NCBI RefSeq assembly: GCF_000964005.1
Contig: NZ_JXYP01000033.1
Location: forward strand, 1-43,610
Direction of reading: 5' to 3'
DNA length: 43,610 nt
Source: Williamsia herbipolensis
GTDB lineage: Bacteria > Actinomycetota > Actinomycetes > Mycobacteriales > Mycobacteriaceae
The notes beneath the pieces were generated by a model. That model was not told the origin of the DNA. It did no database searches and was given only the letters and a program-made list of their open reading frames with translations. The translations under genes were made by a program, and so were the position numbers. Shown in pieces: positions 16,169 through 23,976 of the stretch. The first letter of the stretch is position 1; the number at the start of each line of letters is the position of its first letter.

Positions 16169-17481
16169 TCACGTGGCCAGGCCGACGATCCTGCGATCCG
16201 AGGAGTACACCCATCCGTCGTTGTGGGAGACCATCGCTCCTCCGGAGCGGAACGTCTCCGGGTCGGGATCCAGCGCGCTGAAAGGGATCGTCCACAACGC
16301 ACTACCGCGCTTCGCGTCGAACGCCGCGAGGGCCTGTCCGTCGCCGCCGGCGACCACATCGTCGTGCGACGTGAGTGGCGCGAACTGCTGGGCCGAGGTG
16401 GTGCGCCACAGCCTCTTTCCCGAGTTGATGTCGAGACCGGTTTCGCTCTTGTCGGAGTCGCGGAGGTAGGCGACGTGTTCGGTCACGGCAGTCACGGTCC
16501 CGAACCCGTTGCCTTGCGTGGCGAGCAGATCGTCGCTGCGCCACAGCCGTTTCCCGCTGCTGCGGTCGTAGGCGGCGTCACCCATCAGCACCGGGCGGTC
16601 GGCGTCGTCATCGCGTCCGGCGTCGAGACGTTGGACGGCCGGGACCCTCGTCAATGCTCGCACCGTCGCGTCCGGTCCCCGTAGCTCCTGGCTCACCGTC
16701 CGTCTGGCCCGACGGTGCGTCGGTGGTGGCCTGTGTCAGCACGCCGCCGGTCCGGAGGGTCACGTTGGTCGCCCGGTAGTCGGTACTCCGCCAGCGCTCG
16801 GCGCCGGAATCGGCCGCGAACTGGGCGATCTGCCCGCCGATGTCCAGGAGGCCGACACCGTCGATGACGGTCAGGACCTGGTCCTCGTACACGCTCTCCC
16901 ACGCCGCGCCGAGGTCGTAAGCGTGGGTCCAGTGGGCCGACACGTCCTCGACGGTGCCCGAGGGGACACGGACGTCGTCCTCCTCGGGGCTGCCCTCGAC
17001 GATGTCCCGGACTCGATGTCGTAGGTGACGATCTCGTACTTGCCGCCACTGTTCGAGGGATAGCAGACGAGCTTGCCGCCGACGGGCGTCGAGCCGCATC
17101 CCTCGAGATCGGCGGCGGGCGACCTCCATCGCACCTGTCCGGTGTCGGGATCGATGCCGATCATGACCGCGTCGTCGAGGTGGTACCCGGACGTCGGGCT
17201 ACCGGCGAGGGTCACCAGAGTGTCCCCGGTGTCGACGAACCCGGGCGTGCCGGACCCGAACGAGGCTCCCCCGCGCGGGTCGGAGAACTGCCCGAAAGGA
17301 CGGTCGAGGTACTTCGCCGCATCGAGTGTCCACGCGACAGCGGGCGGTCCCGACCGCGATGCCGAGCCGCCGGTGTCGGAGCCGGTGTTCGTCACCCGAT
17401 GATCGTCGCGACAGTCACCGTCACGACGGCGGTGACCGCTGCGGCCGCCAACGCCCACGTCTGTCGATCGAGAGTTCTCAC
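16169..17481 (-). pseudogene. PQQ-like beta-propeller membrane protein, three frame breaks
   Basis: The gene begins at GTG 17481, overlapping the TGA of the preceding gene, with RTLDRQTWALAAAAVTAVV and so on as a single N-terminal membrane helix. It then changes frame three times. The first break is at about 17394 (…ATIIG then VTNTGSDTGG), the second at about 17008-17016 (…YDIESG then DIVEGSPEEDDV) and the third at about 16690-16720 (…DAPSGQTDG then SQELRGPDATV). The pieces together give a PQQ-propeller with repeats of the type GIDPDTGQVRWRS, FAADSGAERWRS, YDRSSGKRLWRS and LDINSGKRLWRT, facing outside the cell. It is either a recent pseudogene or an error-rich stretch. The function of such proteins in actinobacteria is not established. 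Confidence 0.75.
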
Positions 17482-18830
17482 AATTCCAGTCCCGGGGTGA
17501 GGGCGATCGATTCGAGCTCCGTTGTTGGAGAGGTCAGCGATGCCGGCGGTGCGCGCTCGTTGCTCACGGTCACGCGCGTCCCGTTGGTTCGAGTGACGAT
17601 CACCGTGTCGAGGTTCTGGGTCTGGACCACCGATCCGTCGGCCAGTGTGCGCCACGTGCCGGGGTTCGAGACCGGGTCGGGGCGCGGCTGCGGCGGCAGG
17701 GACTGCCCGCCGGTGATCGTGATCTGCCGAGCCGGTGCACCGTTCCCACCGGGAACGATGGTGCACAGCGTGCTCGAGGAACCTTCGGCGACCTGCAGTG
17801 GGGCAGGTCGTCGGCCGCCGAAGTCGATTGTCGCCAGAACTGTGTCGAGCCTGCGTGCCTGGTCGCGTGTGACCGCAGGCCCGTTCGACGTCCCGAACGA
17901 TCGGTCGCTGCAGCCCTGCGCCGGCGGGGGAGTGCCGGGGGGAACCGGGGTGCTCACACGGAGTCTCGGGTCGCCGACGATGCGAACGAGGTCGTCGATG
18001 GTCAACGGCACTGTGCTACTGCGGGTCTGCTGGGTGTTGCCGAGCGTGTCGCTGGCGTTCGCGGTGATCCGCGAGCCGTCGGTCGCGGTCGCGTCCGCGG
18101 ACCGTGTGTTCGTGCGCACCCCGTCGACCTCACGCCACGTGTCGTGGACGTCGACGATCGTGCCGTCGGGCAAAGACCGTCGGGCGTCGAGCTGTCCGGC
18201 CACGCACGGCGGGGCGGACGCCGATGTCTTCTGCACGGTGAGAAACACCGATCCGTGCGCGTCGCCGTTCGTCACCGATCCGGAGGCGATGGTCGAACCC
18301 ACCGGATCGGGGGCGGATTCGTCGAGGTCGAAGATGGGTCCGAAGACCAGAGAGCTGTCCGGGTTCGCGAAGTCGACCGTCGCGGTCGGTGGAAGCTGTT
18401 CGGCTACCGCGTTCGACATCGCTGTCGCCTTCGGGCCGCTGAACCACGGAAATCTGGGGTTGTCGTAGCTCGGGGTGCCGGACGAAAGCCTCGAGATCGC
18501 AAAGCGCTCACCGGTGCTGGGCTGCTCGACTGTGGCGCACCCGGGAATGGGTGCCTTCGCGTCGAACGGCTCCTCGACGATCGTCGGCGCTGCCGGCGCC
18601 GGTACCGCGGAGGTGCTCGCCGGTGCCGCGACAGACAGCGGTGGTTCCGGTGCCGCGGCGGGTGTCGTGTCGCCGTCGGGCCACGGGAGGACCACGCCGA
18701 TGATCACCCCGACTGCGGAGAGGGACACCGCGCACAGGCCGAGCGTCCACATACGCTGGGCGCGAGCGCGCGCCGGATCGTGTCCCATCGGGCGGGCGCG
18801 CTTGTCCTTCATGTCCGGCATGTCGTACAT
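17478..18830 (-). CDS. membrane-anchored hypothetical protein
   Basis: This 450-residue protein is not recognised. A basic N-terminus (KDKRARPMGHDPARARAQR) is followed by one membrane helix at about 27-48 and an Ala/Pro-rich linker (about 52-85). A large outside domain follows with a few Cys residues and internal similarity between two halves, each with a segment of the type GCxxxxxS…(A)R…L. A plausible role is a surface-exposed, Ser/Thr-rich domain protein. Starts at 18830, 18821 and 18812 are all possible; the first is taken. The stop overlaps the GTG of the PQQ-propeller gene, so the pair was one operon. Confidence 0.6.
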   Translation of the reverse strand: MYDMPDMKDKRARPMGHDPARARAQRMWTLGLCAVSLSAVGVIIGVVLPWPDGDTTPAAAPEPPLSVAAPASTSAVPAPAAPTIVEEPFDAKAPIPGCATVEQPSTGERFAISRLSSGTPSYDNPRFPWFSGPKATAMSNAVAEQLPPTATVDFANPDSSLVFGPIFDLDESAPDPVGSTIASGSVTNGDAHGSVFLTVQKTSASAPPCVAGQLDARRSLPDGTIVDVHDTWREVDGVRTNTRSADATATDGSRITANASDTLGNTQQTRSSTVPLTIDDLVRIVGDPRLRVSTPVPPGTPPPAQGCSDRSFGTSNGPAVTRDQARRLDTVLATIDFGGRRPAPLQVAEGSSSTLCTIVPGGNGAPARQITITGGQSLPPQPRPDPVSNPGTWRTLADGSVVQTQNLDTVIVTRTNGTRVTVSNERAPPASLTSPTTELESIALTPGLEL

Positions 18831-18836
18831 ACAGGC

Positions 18837-18849
18837 AGTAACCGTTACT
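18837..18849. repeat. 13-bp perfect inverted repeat
   Basis: AGTAAC-C-GTTACT lies 7 bases before the start of the membrane-anchored gene and covers the TAA of the gene before it. The short symmetric form would suit an operator. Confidence 0.35.
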
Positions 18850-19564
18850 TACCGGACATATCGGTCAGCGTGCAGGCGACACCCGAATGGTCGCTGAGGC
18901 GTGCATCTGCCGATTGACCAGGCCAGGTGCGGAGTCCGGTGCAGGTGAGATCGGAAGCGACGTGGTCGATCAGCGGACAATGTTCGACGTCGCCCGCCGT
19001 GTGGACGGTCCATCGGTCCATCACCTCGCCGAGTCGCGACGCGACGCGGACAGGTTGTCGAACGCGGGGGACGCGTTGGTTGAAATCCCCGGCGATCACG
19101 CTCGGAACATCTCCGTCGAAGCCCGCCAGCAGTGCATCGAGGTGGTCTAGGTTCTCCAGATGTTCGGACCACACCGAGGCATCTCCGCGCCCGGTGCTGA
19201 CGCGGGCATGGCTCCACGGAATACAGACGGCGACAACGCGAATCTGCCCCTCGGGGGTGGTGGTCAGGGCGGTGACGAGTCGTCCGGACCCGGCGCCGAT
19301 CGTGAGGCGACCGATGTCGACGAGAGGCTGACGAGACCACACCAGCACCTTGCGGCGTTCACTCTCGCGGCCGTACCCCCAGTCGTAACCACCGTCGGCG
19401 ACGTGGCCGCCCTCGGGGAGCGGCCCCCGGCGTCCCTCGGTCACGACGGGAAGATCTGCGTCGACATCGGCCAGGCGTCGACGGATCAGCTGGCCTCGTC
19501 GACTTCCGGTGGTCGCCCACGCGGTGTTCCACGTCGCGACGACGACCTCCGAGTCGCTCTGCAT
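18845..19564 (-). CDS. endonuclease/exonuclease/phosphatase-family protein
   Basis: This 239-residue protein is of the EEP fold (DNase I, exonuclease III, sphingomyelinase). The metal and catalytic motifs are in order: ATWNTAW (10-16, Asn), the acidic VTEG (Glu43), VIAGDFNQR near 156-164 (Asp/Asn), LIDHVAS near 198, and LSDHSGV near 223-229 (Asp-His pair). The substrate may be DNA, RNA or a phosphoester; it cannot be decided. No signal peptide is seen. The ATG at 19564 lies 20 bases from palindrome copy 3. It is upstream of and in line with the membrane-anchored protein and the propeller pseudogene. Confidence 0.83.
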   Translation of the reverse strand: MQSDSEVVVATWNTAWATTGSRRGQLIRRRLADVDADLPVVTEGRRGPLPEGGHVADGGYDWGYGRESERRKVLVWSRQPLVDIGRLTIGAGSGRLVTALTTTPEGQIRVVAVCIPWSHARVSTGRGDASVWSEHLENLDHLDALLAGFDGDVPSVIAGDFNQRVPRVRQPVRVASRLGEVMDRWTVHTAGDVEHCPLIDHVASDLTCTGLRTWPGQSADARLSDHSGVACTLTDMSGK

Positions 19565-19584
19565 GACGGAACCCTAGGACGCGA

Positions 19585-19604
19585 CCGCGCTCCGCGGAGC
19601 GCGG
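19585..19604. repeat. palindromic repeat, copy 3 of 3
   Basis: The 20-base palindrome CCGCGCTCCGCGGAGCGCGG is perfect and is preceded by GA as in the other copies. It lies in the 57-base gap between the divergent EEP and ABM genes. Confidence 0.8.
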
Positions 19605-19621
19605 CACGGCACCATGGAGGA

Positions 19622-19924
19622 ATGACCATCCTCGTCCTGCTCGAACTGCACCTCGATCCCGCCCAGCGTGACGCCGCGCCGGACATCATCGACGAGACCC
19701 TCGTCGCGACCCGGGCCTGGCCCGGCAACGAGGGGATCGAGGTCCATGTCGACGACGATGACCCGTGCCACGTGATGGTCGTCGAGCGATGGGCCACCAC
19801 CGCCGATCACGCTGCCTACGCGCAGTGGCGGACGACTCCCGACGGTGCAAGCCGGCTGCGGGAGATCGTCGCCGCCGCGCCGGTGAAGACCATCTGGTCG
19901 ACCACGATCCCGTTGCGCGACTGA
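19622..19924 (+). CDS. antibiotic biosynthesis monooxygenase (ABM) domain protein
   Basis: This 100-residue single-domain protein has a ferredoxin-like ABM fold: strand ILVLLELHLDP, helix ETLVATRAWPG, then GIEVHVDDDDPCHVMVVERWATTADHAAYAQW. YgiN-like quinol monooxygenases and many small regulators share this fold, and the family usually works as a dimer. GGAGG ends one base before the ATG, an unusually short spacing. The same GGAGG lies in a tiny reading frame (ATG at 19614, three codons) that ends across the start codon. Confidence 0.78.
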   Translation: MTILVLLELHLDPAQRDAAPDIIDETLVATRAWPGNEGIEVHVDDDDPCHVMVVERWATTADHAAYAQWRTTPDGASRLREIVAAAPVKTIWSTTIPLRD

Positions 19925-19934
19925 CGGCCGAGCC

Positions 19935-21539
19935 TCACGCCAGCGGCTGCTTCGCCGAATCCGACGGCTGACCCGCGACGTCGGTGGCCTGGTCATCAGA
20001 CTCGGGGTTGCCGGGATGGGCCGGGAGGAAGACGAGGGTGAGGACCGCGGCGACCGCGGTCACGCAACCGGCGACGATGCATCCGGTGGCGAAGCCGTCG
20101 ACGAATCCGGCGCGGGCGATACCGGCGAGCTGATCACCGGCTCGAGCGCCGGCCTCACCGAAACGCTCCGCGGCGATCCGCGAGGCCTCGAGCGCGGCGC
20201 CGATGGAATCGCGTGCGGGATCGGTCAGTTGGGACGGTAGCGCGAGACCGTCGAGCTTCTCCCGGTAGACCGACAGGGCGACCGATCCGATCACCGCGAC
20301 GCCCAACGTTCCCCCGAGTTCGCGCGTCGCATCGTTGACCGCCGATCCCATACCGGCCTTCTCCGGGGCGACCACGCCCATGATGGCCTCGGTCGCAGGG
20401 GCGCTGGTGAGGCCGATGCCGGCGCCGAGGAAGATCATCTGTCCGACGACCACGAGGTAACTGGTGTCGGTCCCCACCGTCGATGCCCAGACGAACGCGA
20501 CGCTGAGCGAGAGCAACCCGAACGCCACCACCAGCTTCGAGCCGATGAAGACGGCTATCCGGGGGCCGAGCAGAGCGGCCACCGCGAGCGAGCTCGCCAC
20601 CGGCAGCATGCGGAGTCCCGTCTCCAGAGCGCCGTAACCGCGAACGGACTGGAAGTACTGGGTGACCAGGAAGATGAAGCCGAACAGTGCGAAGAAGGCC
20701 GCGGTCACCGCGCCGCTCGCGGCCGTGAAGCGCATGTTGGCGAACAGGCGCACATCGAGCATCGGGTGCTCCACGCGTATCTCCTGCAGGACGAACGCTG
20801 CGAGAAGAACCGCTGCACAACCGAATCCGACAAGCGTGGCCGTCGAGGTCCATCCGTGATCCGGCGCCTCGATGATCGTGTAGACCAGGACGCCCAACGC
20901 GACGGTCGACAGAACGAGACCCACGAGATCGAGAGGGGGCGTCGACGGGTCCCGGGAATCCGGGACGAACAGGAAGGTCAGGACGATCGTCACCCCGGCC
21001 GCCACCGCGCCGAACAGCAGAATCGAGCCCCACCAGAACGATTCGAGCAAGGCCCCGCCCACGACGGGGCCGACCGCGACCGACATCCCCGTCGCGGAAC
21101 CCCAGATGCCGATGGCCATGACCCGTTCGGATCGCGCGGTGAAGACGTTGGTCAGGATCGACAGCGTGACCGGATAGACGACCGCGGCCGCCACGCCGGC
21201 CACCGCGCGCCAGGCGATCAGCATGTCGGGGGTCTGGCTCCACGCCCCCGCCAGCGAGGCGATCAACGACACGGTGAGTCCGAGGAGCAGGAAGCGTCGC
21301 CGCCCGAAGCGGTCACTCAGCGATCCGGCGGCGAGCACCAGGGCCGCGAACGCCAGGTTGAACGCATCGACGATCCACAACAGGTCGCGCGTCGTGGCGC
21401 CGAGTTCGGTCACGAGCGATGGCAACGCGATGTTGACGATCGTCGTCGAGACGTTGACGACGAACACCGCGAAACACAGTGCGATCAGCACGGCGGTCTT
21501 GTTCGTCGTCCGAACGGAAGGTCCCCCGAGGAGTTGCAT
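19935..21539 (-). CDS. MFS efflux transporter, DHA2 family
   Basis: This 534-residue transporter has about 14 helices and belongs to the DHA2 drug:H+ antiporters. It shows VNVSTTIVNIALPSLVTELG (helix 1), DLLWIVDAFNLAFAALVLAAGSLSDRFGRRR (helix 2 with A-motif) and WRAVAGVAAAVVYPVTLSIL (helix 4). The cytoplasmic tail is acidic. It is divergent from the TetR gene at 21585, with only 45 bases between, so both starts share one control region. The ATG has no ribosome site; a TAGAAC -10-like box ends six bases before it, which would give a leaderless message. It is a different subgroup from the pump at 11594. Confidence 0.92.
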   Translation of the reverse strand: MQLLGGPSVRTTNKTAVLIALCFAVFVVNVSTTIVNIALPSLVTELGATTRDLLWIVDAFNLAFAALVLAAGSLSDRFGRRRFLLLGLTVSLIASLAGAWSQTPDMLIAWRAVAGVAAAVVYPVTLSILTNVFTARSERVMAIGIWGSATGMSVAVGPVVGGALLESFWWGSILLFGAVAAGVTIVLTFLFVPDSRDPSTPPLDLVGLVLSTVALGVLVYTIIEAPDHGWTSTATLVGFGCAAVLLAAFVLQEIRVEHPMLDVRLFANMRFTAASGAVTAAFFALFGFIFLVTQYFQSVRGYGALETGLRMLPVASSLAVAALLGPRIAVFIGSKLVVAFGLLSLSVAFVWASTVGTDTSYLVVVGQMIFLGAGIGLTSAPATEAIMGVVAPEKAGMGSAVNDATRELGGTLGVAVIGSVALSVYREKLDGLALPSQLTDPARDSIGAALEASRIAAERFGEAGARAGDQLAGIARAGFVDGFATGCIVAGCVTAVAAVLTLVFLPAHPGNPESDDQATDVAGQPSDSAKQPLA

Positions 21540-21584
21540 AACGAAGTTCTATCACGGTCGCAGAGGCCGTGTCATCATTGTTTT
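21540..21584. promoter_or_regulatory. shared promoter region of DHA2 pump and TetR gene
   Basis: The 45-base gap between divergent starts contains CACGG (21553-21557) and CCGTG (21567-21571) as inverted half-sites nine bases apart. The minus-strand -10 candidate TAGAAC overlaps one half-site. This is a plausible TetR operator. Confidence 0.4.
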
Positions 21585-22304
21585 GTGACCGAACAGCCCG
21601 ACGCCGCGACCGACGCCCGGCCGCAAACCGTCCCCGAGCGACTGGTCGCCGCGACGATCGAGCTGCTGGCCCAGGTGGGTCCATCAGAGATCAAGGTGCG
21701 TCGGATCACCGAGGCCGCCGGCCTGTCGACGATCACCGTCTACCACCACTTCGGCGGCGTCGCCGAGCTGTTGAACGCCGTTGTCGCCGAGGGGTATCGG
21801 GCACTCACCGCGGCGATGGAGGACGCGGTGCGGTGCGACGACGATCCCGGTGCGCAGCTCTTCGGCATCGCTCTCTCGAATCGACATCTCGCACAGCGCA
21901 ACCCGCATCTCTACGACATGATGTTCGGGCTCTCCACGCGCGGGACGTACCGATCAGTGACGCCCGCGGCCGAGAACATGGTCGCCGAGCGGTTCGCGAC
22001 CGCCTACGACGTCCTCGCCGGGGCATGCCACCGGCTGGTCGAGACCGGCCGCATCTCGGTCACCGACGGCCACCAGGTCGCCGCCGAACTGTGGAGCTTC
22101 GTCCACGGGTTCGTGACGCTCGAGGGTGCCGGGCACTTCGCCCGCTTCGCCAACCCGGTTTTCGAGGTGCTCGCCCCGATGGCGGTCCACCAGTTCGTGG
22201 GCATGGGCGACGAGCGGGCGCGCGCCGAGACGTCGGCGGCCATCGCCCTGCGGTGGTGGAACAGCGAGGGGCCCGGCGCCTCGGGGACCTACGCGATCAC
22301 CTGA
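21585..22304 (+). CDS. TetR-family regulator of the adjacent DHA2 pump
   Basis: This TetR protein is 239 residues from the GTG at 21585. The helix-turn-helix is ERLVAATIELLAQVGPSEIKVRRITEAAGLSTITVYHHFGGVAELLNAVV, covering about residues 17-66. The C-terminal domain (HLYDMMFGLSTRGTY, AELWSFVHGFVTLEGAGHF) matches the TetR_C_33-like type. The frame is open for long upstream, antisense to the pump, but GTG at 21585 is the only start compatible with the intergenic space. It ends six bases before the stop of the convergent GGDEF gene. Confidence 0.88.
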   Translation: MTEQPDAATDARPQTVPERLVAATIELLAQVGPSEIKVRRITEAAGLSTITVYHHFGGVAELLNAVVAEGYRALTAAMEDAVRCDDDPGAQLFGIALSNRHLAQRNPHLYDMMFGLSTRGTYRSVTPAAENMVAERFATAYDVLAGACHRLVETGRISVTDGHQVAAELWSFVHGFVTLEGAGHFARFANPVFEVLAPMAVHQFVGMGDERARAETSAAIALRWWNSEGPGASGTYAIT

Positions 22305-22310
22305 CCGTCA

Positions 22311-23303
22311 TCACCGGGCGCTGTGGACGGCGGCGCGCATGCCACCGCGGCGTTTCGCGTCGTACATCAAGCGGTCGGCCTCGGTGAGGGCATGGGCGAG
22401 TGCGAACCTGTCGGCGCCCCGGAATTCGAGCGGGACGACCCCCGCACTCAGCGTGACCGACGGCCCGTCGCGTCCGACCGTGGTCAGCGGAAGTCGACCG
22501 CCCACGTCGGTGAGCGGCGTACCGCGAGAGGCGGGCATCATCAGCGTGAACTCCTCGCCGCCCGTGCGCGCCACCACTCCTCGTCCCGACGTGGCGAATC
22601 GCCGCAGTGTCATGGCGACCTCGCGGATCACCCGGTCGCCCACCACGTGGCAGTGACTGTCGTTGACCGACTTGAAGTCGTCGATGTCGAGGACCGCGAG
22701 CACCTGTGGATCGATGCCGCCGGATCGGGCCTGTTCGAGCAGGCGCTGATGCGCGTGATCGAGGCCGGCCCGGTTCAGCAGCCCCGTGAGCGGGTCGATG
22801 CGTGACCGTGCGGCGTAGACCAGCAATCGGGTCCACACGATCCGTGCACCCCACGGCGTGAGGATGGAGACCGCGAGAACGTACGCAGCCAGGTGGAGGA
22901 AAAGCCACCTGCTCGCCATCAGCAGCGTGAACTGTGCGCCCAGGACCGCGAGCAGTGCGCAGCCCACCAGACCGTTGCGGGGATCGGGGATGGCGAGCAC
23001 GACCAGTGCCGTGCCGATCTCCGCGAAGACGCCGAACAGCGTGCAGGGCAGTCGGTTCAGCATGCGGTCGGTCGCGGCCCACAGCACTCCGGTCGCGACG
23101 GCCAACACCGCGGACAGTCCCACGAGCACGCGAAGCGGTGTCGAGGTCGGTCCGATGGAGGTGTCCAGCGCGACCCACGCCGCGATGATCCCGAAGTTGG
23201 CCGATCCGAATCCCACACTCCGGCGCAGCACCCTGCCCGTGGCCGTTCCCGCGATGAGGTCGGACAGGTCCGGAACGCGATCGTCGGTGGTTCCAGGGGT
23301 CAC
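22311..23303 (-). CDS. membrane-bound diguanylate cyclase (GGDEF)
   Basis: This protein is 330 residues from the GTG at 23303. The N-terminal half has about five membrane helices (33-48, 57-77, 88-106, 112-130, 133-150). The catalytic domain starts with DPLTGLLNR (170-178) and carries DIDDFKSVNDSHCHVVGD and the active-site motif GGEEF (248-252). It should make c-di-GMP from two GTP. The inhibitory I-site (RxxD five residues before GGEEF) is absent (SGRG), so product inhibition by that route is not expected. The frame is open upstream, but the residues there are low-complexity and the GTG fits the start of the membrane part. Confidence 0.88.
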   Translation of the reverse strand: MTPGTTDDRVPDLSDLIAGTATGRVLRRSVGFGSANFGIIAAWVALDTSIGPTSTPLRVLVGLSAVLAVATGVLWAATDRMLNRLPCTLFGVFAEIGTALVVLAIPDPRNGLVGCALLAVLGAQFTLLMASRWLFLHLAAYVLAVSILTPWGARIVWTRLLVYAARSRIDPLTGLLNRAGLDHAHQRLLEQARSGGIDPQVLAVLDIDDFKSVNDSHCHVVGDRVIREVAMTLRRFATSGRGVVARTGGEEFTLMMPASRGTPLTDVGGRLPLTTVGRDGPSVTLSAGVVPLEFRGADRFALAHALTEADRLMYDAKRRGGMRAAVHSAR

Positions 23304-23436
23304 GGCGGTCCGGGTTCTCGGTGGCGCGTACTCGTAGCGGGGGCCAAAGATAACAAAGCCCGCACGTCTGCCGACACCGAATCGGCGAGACCGCGACCGG
23401 TCGATCAGACGGCCGTGATCTCGCGGTGCGCCTCGC

Positions 23437-23928
23437 TCAGCCGCCCCACACCGAACGGGCACCGGCGTCGCCGATGCGGTACACCCAGACGACCGCGCCG
23501 ACGGCGACCACCACGAGGAGGACGGCAAGTATTCCGGTGATGACGGTCTGCGAGCGCCCCCGCGTGAGGGCCGGAACGCGACCGGCGACCCAGTCGTTCT
23601 CGCGGAACCATGCACTGGTCTGGACCCACCAGAGCACGGCGAGCACGAACAGTGGGGCCGCGAAGTAAATCATCTGGTCGCCGAGTTCGGTGTGCCGCTC
23701 CAACACCGCGCTCGGCGGGGTCTTCTTCTCCAACGACTCGCCCGCGCTGGTCGCGATGGGCGTCGCGGCCAGCGCGATCGCCGCGACGATCGGTGTGACG
23801 ATGCCGAGCTTGCGTCGGGCCGCAGGCCACACGACGCCGAGGACGGCGAACACCGCGGCCAAGGGGACCATCACCACGACGATGTGCACGACGAGCGGAT
23901 GTAGGGGTAACCCGTTGACGCTGTCCAT
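23437..23928 (-). CDS. DUF2231-family membrane protein
   Basis: This 163-residue protein has four membrane helices. The start NGLPLHPLVVHIVVVMVPLAAVFAVL is the family hallmark, with His residues in helix 1; some DUF2231 proteins are thought to bind haem or take part in redox processes. The loop after helix 2 is polar (GESLEKKTPPSAVLERHTELGDQ). It sits between two GGDEF genes on the same strand, 48 bases after the PAS-GGDEF gene, so cotranscription is possible. Confidence 0.8.
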   Translation of the reverse strand: MDSVNGLPLHPLVVHIVVVMVPLAAVFAVLGVVWPAARRKLGIVTPIVAAIALAATPIATSAGESLEKKTPPSAVLERHTELGDQMIYFAAPLFVLAVLWWVQTSAWFRENDWVAGRVPALTRGRSQTVITGILAVLLVVVAVGAVVWVYRIGDAGARSVWGG

Positions 23929-23976
23929 GAGCGGCGACGGTAGCGACGCCCCGTTGAGAGGACGCTGAGAACGAAC

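Noticed and set aside
16144-16684. Extension of the first HNH protein by about 180 residues
   Set aside because: The added part is antisense to the PQQ-propeller gene and unlike any DUF222 tail; the expected tail is found in the neighbouring frame up to 16143.
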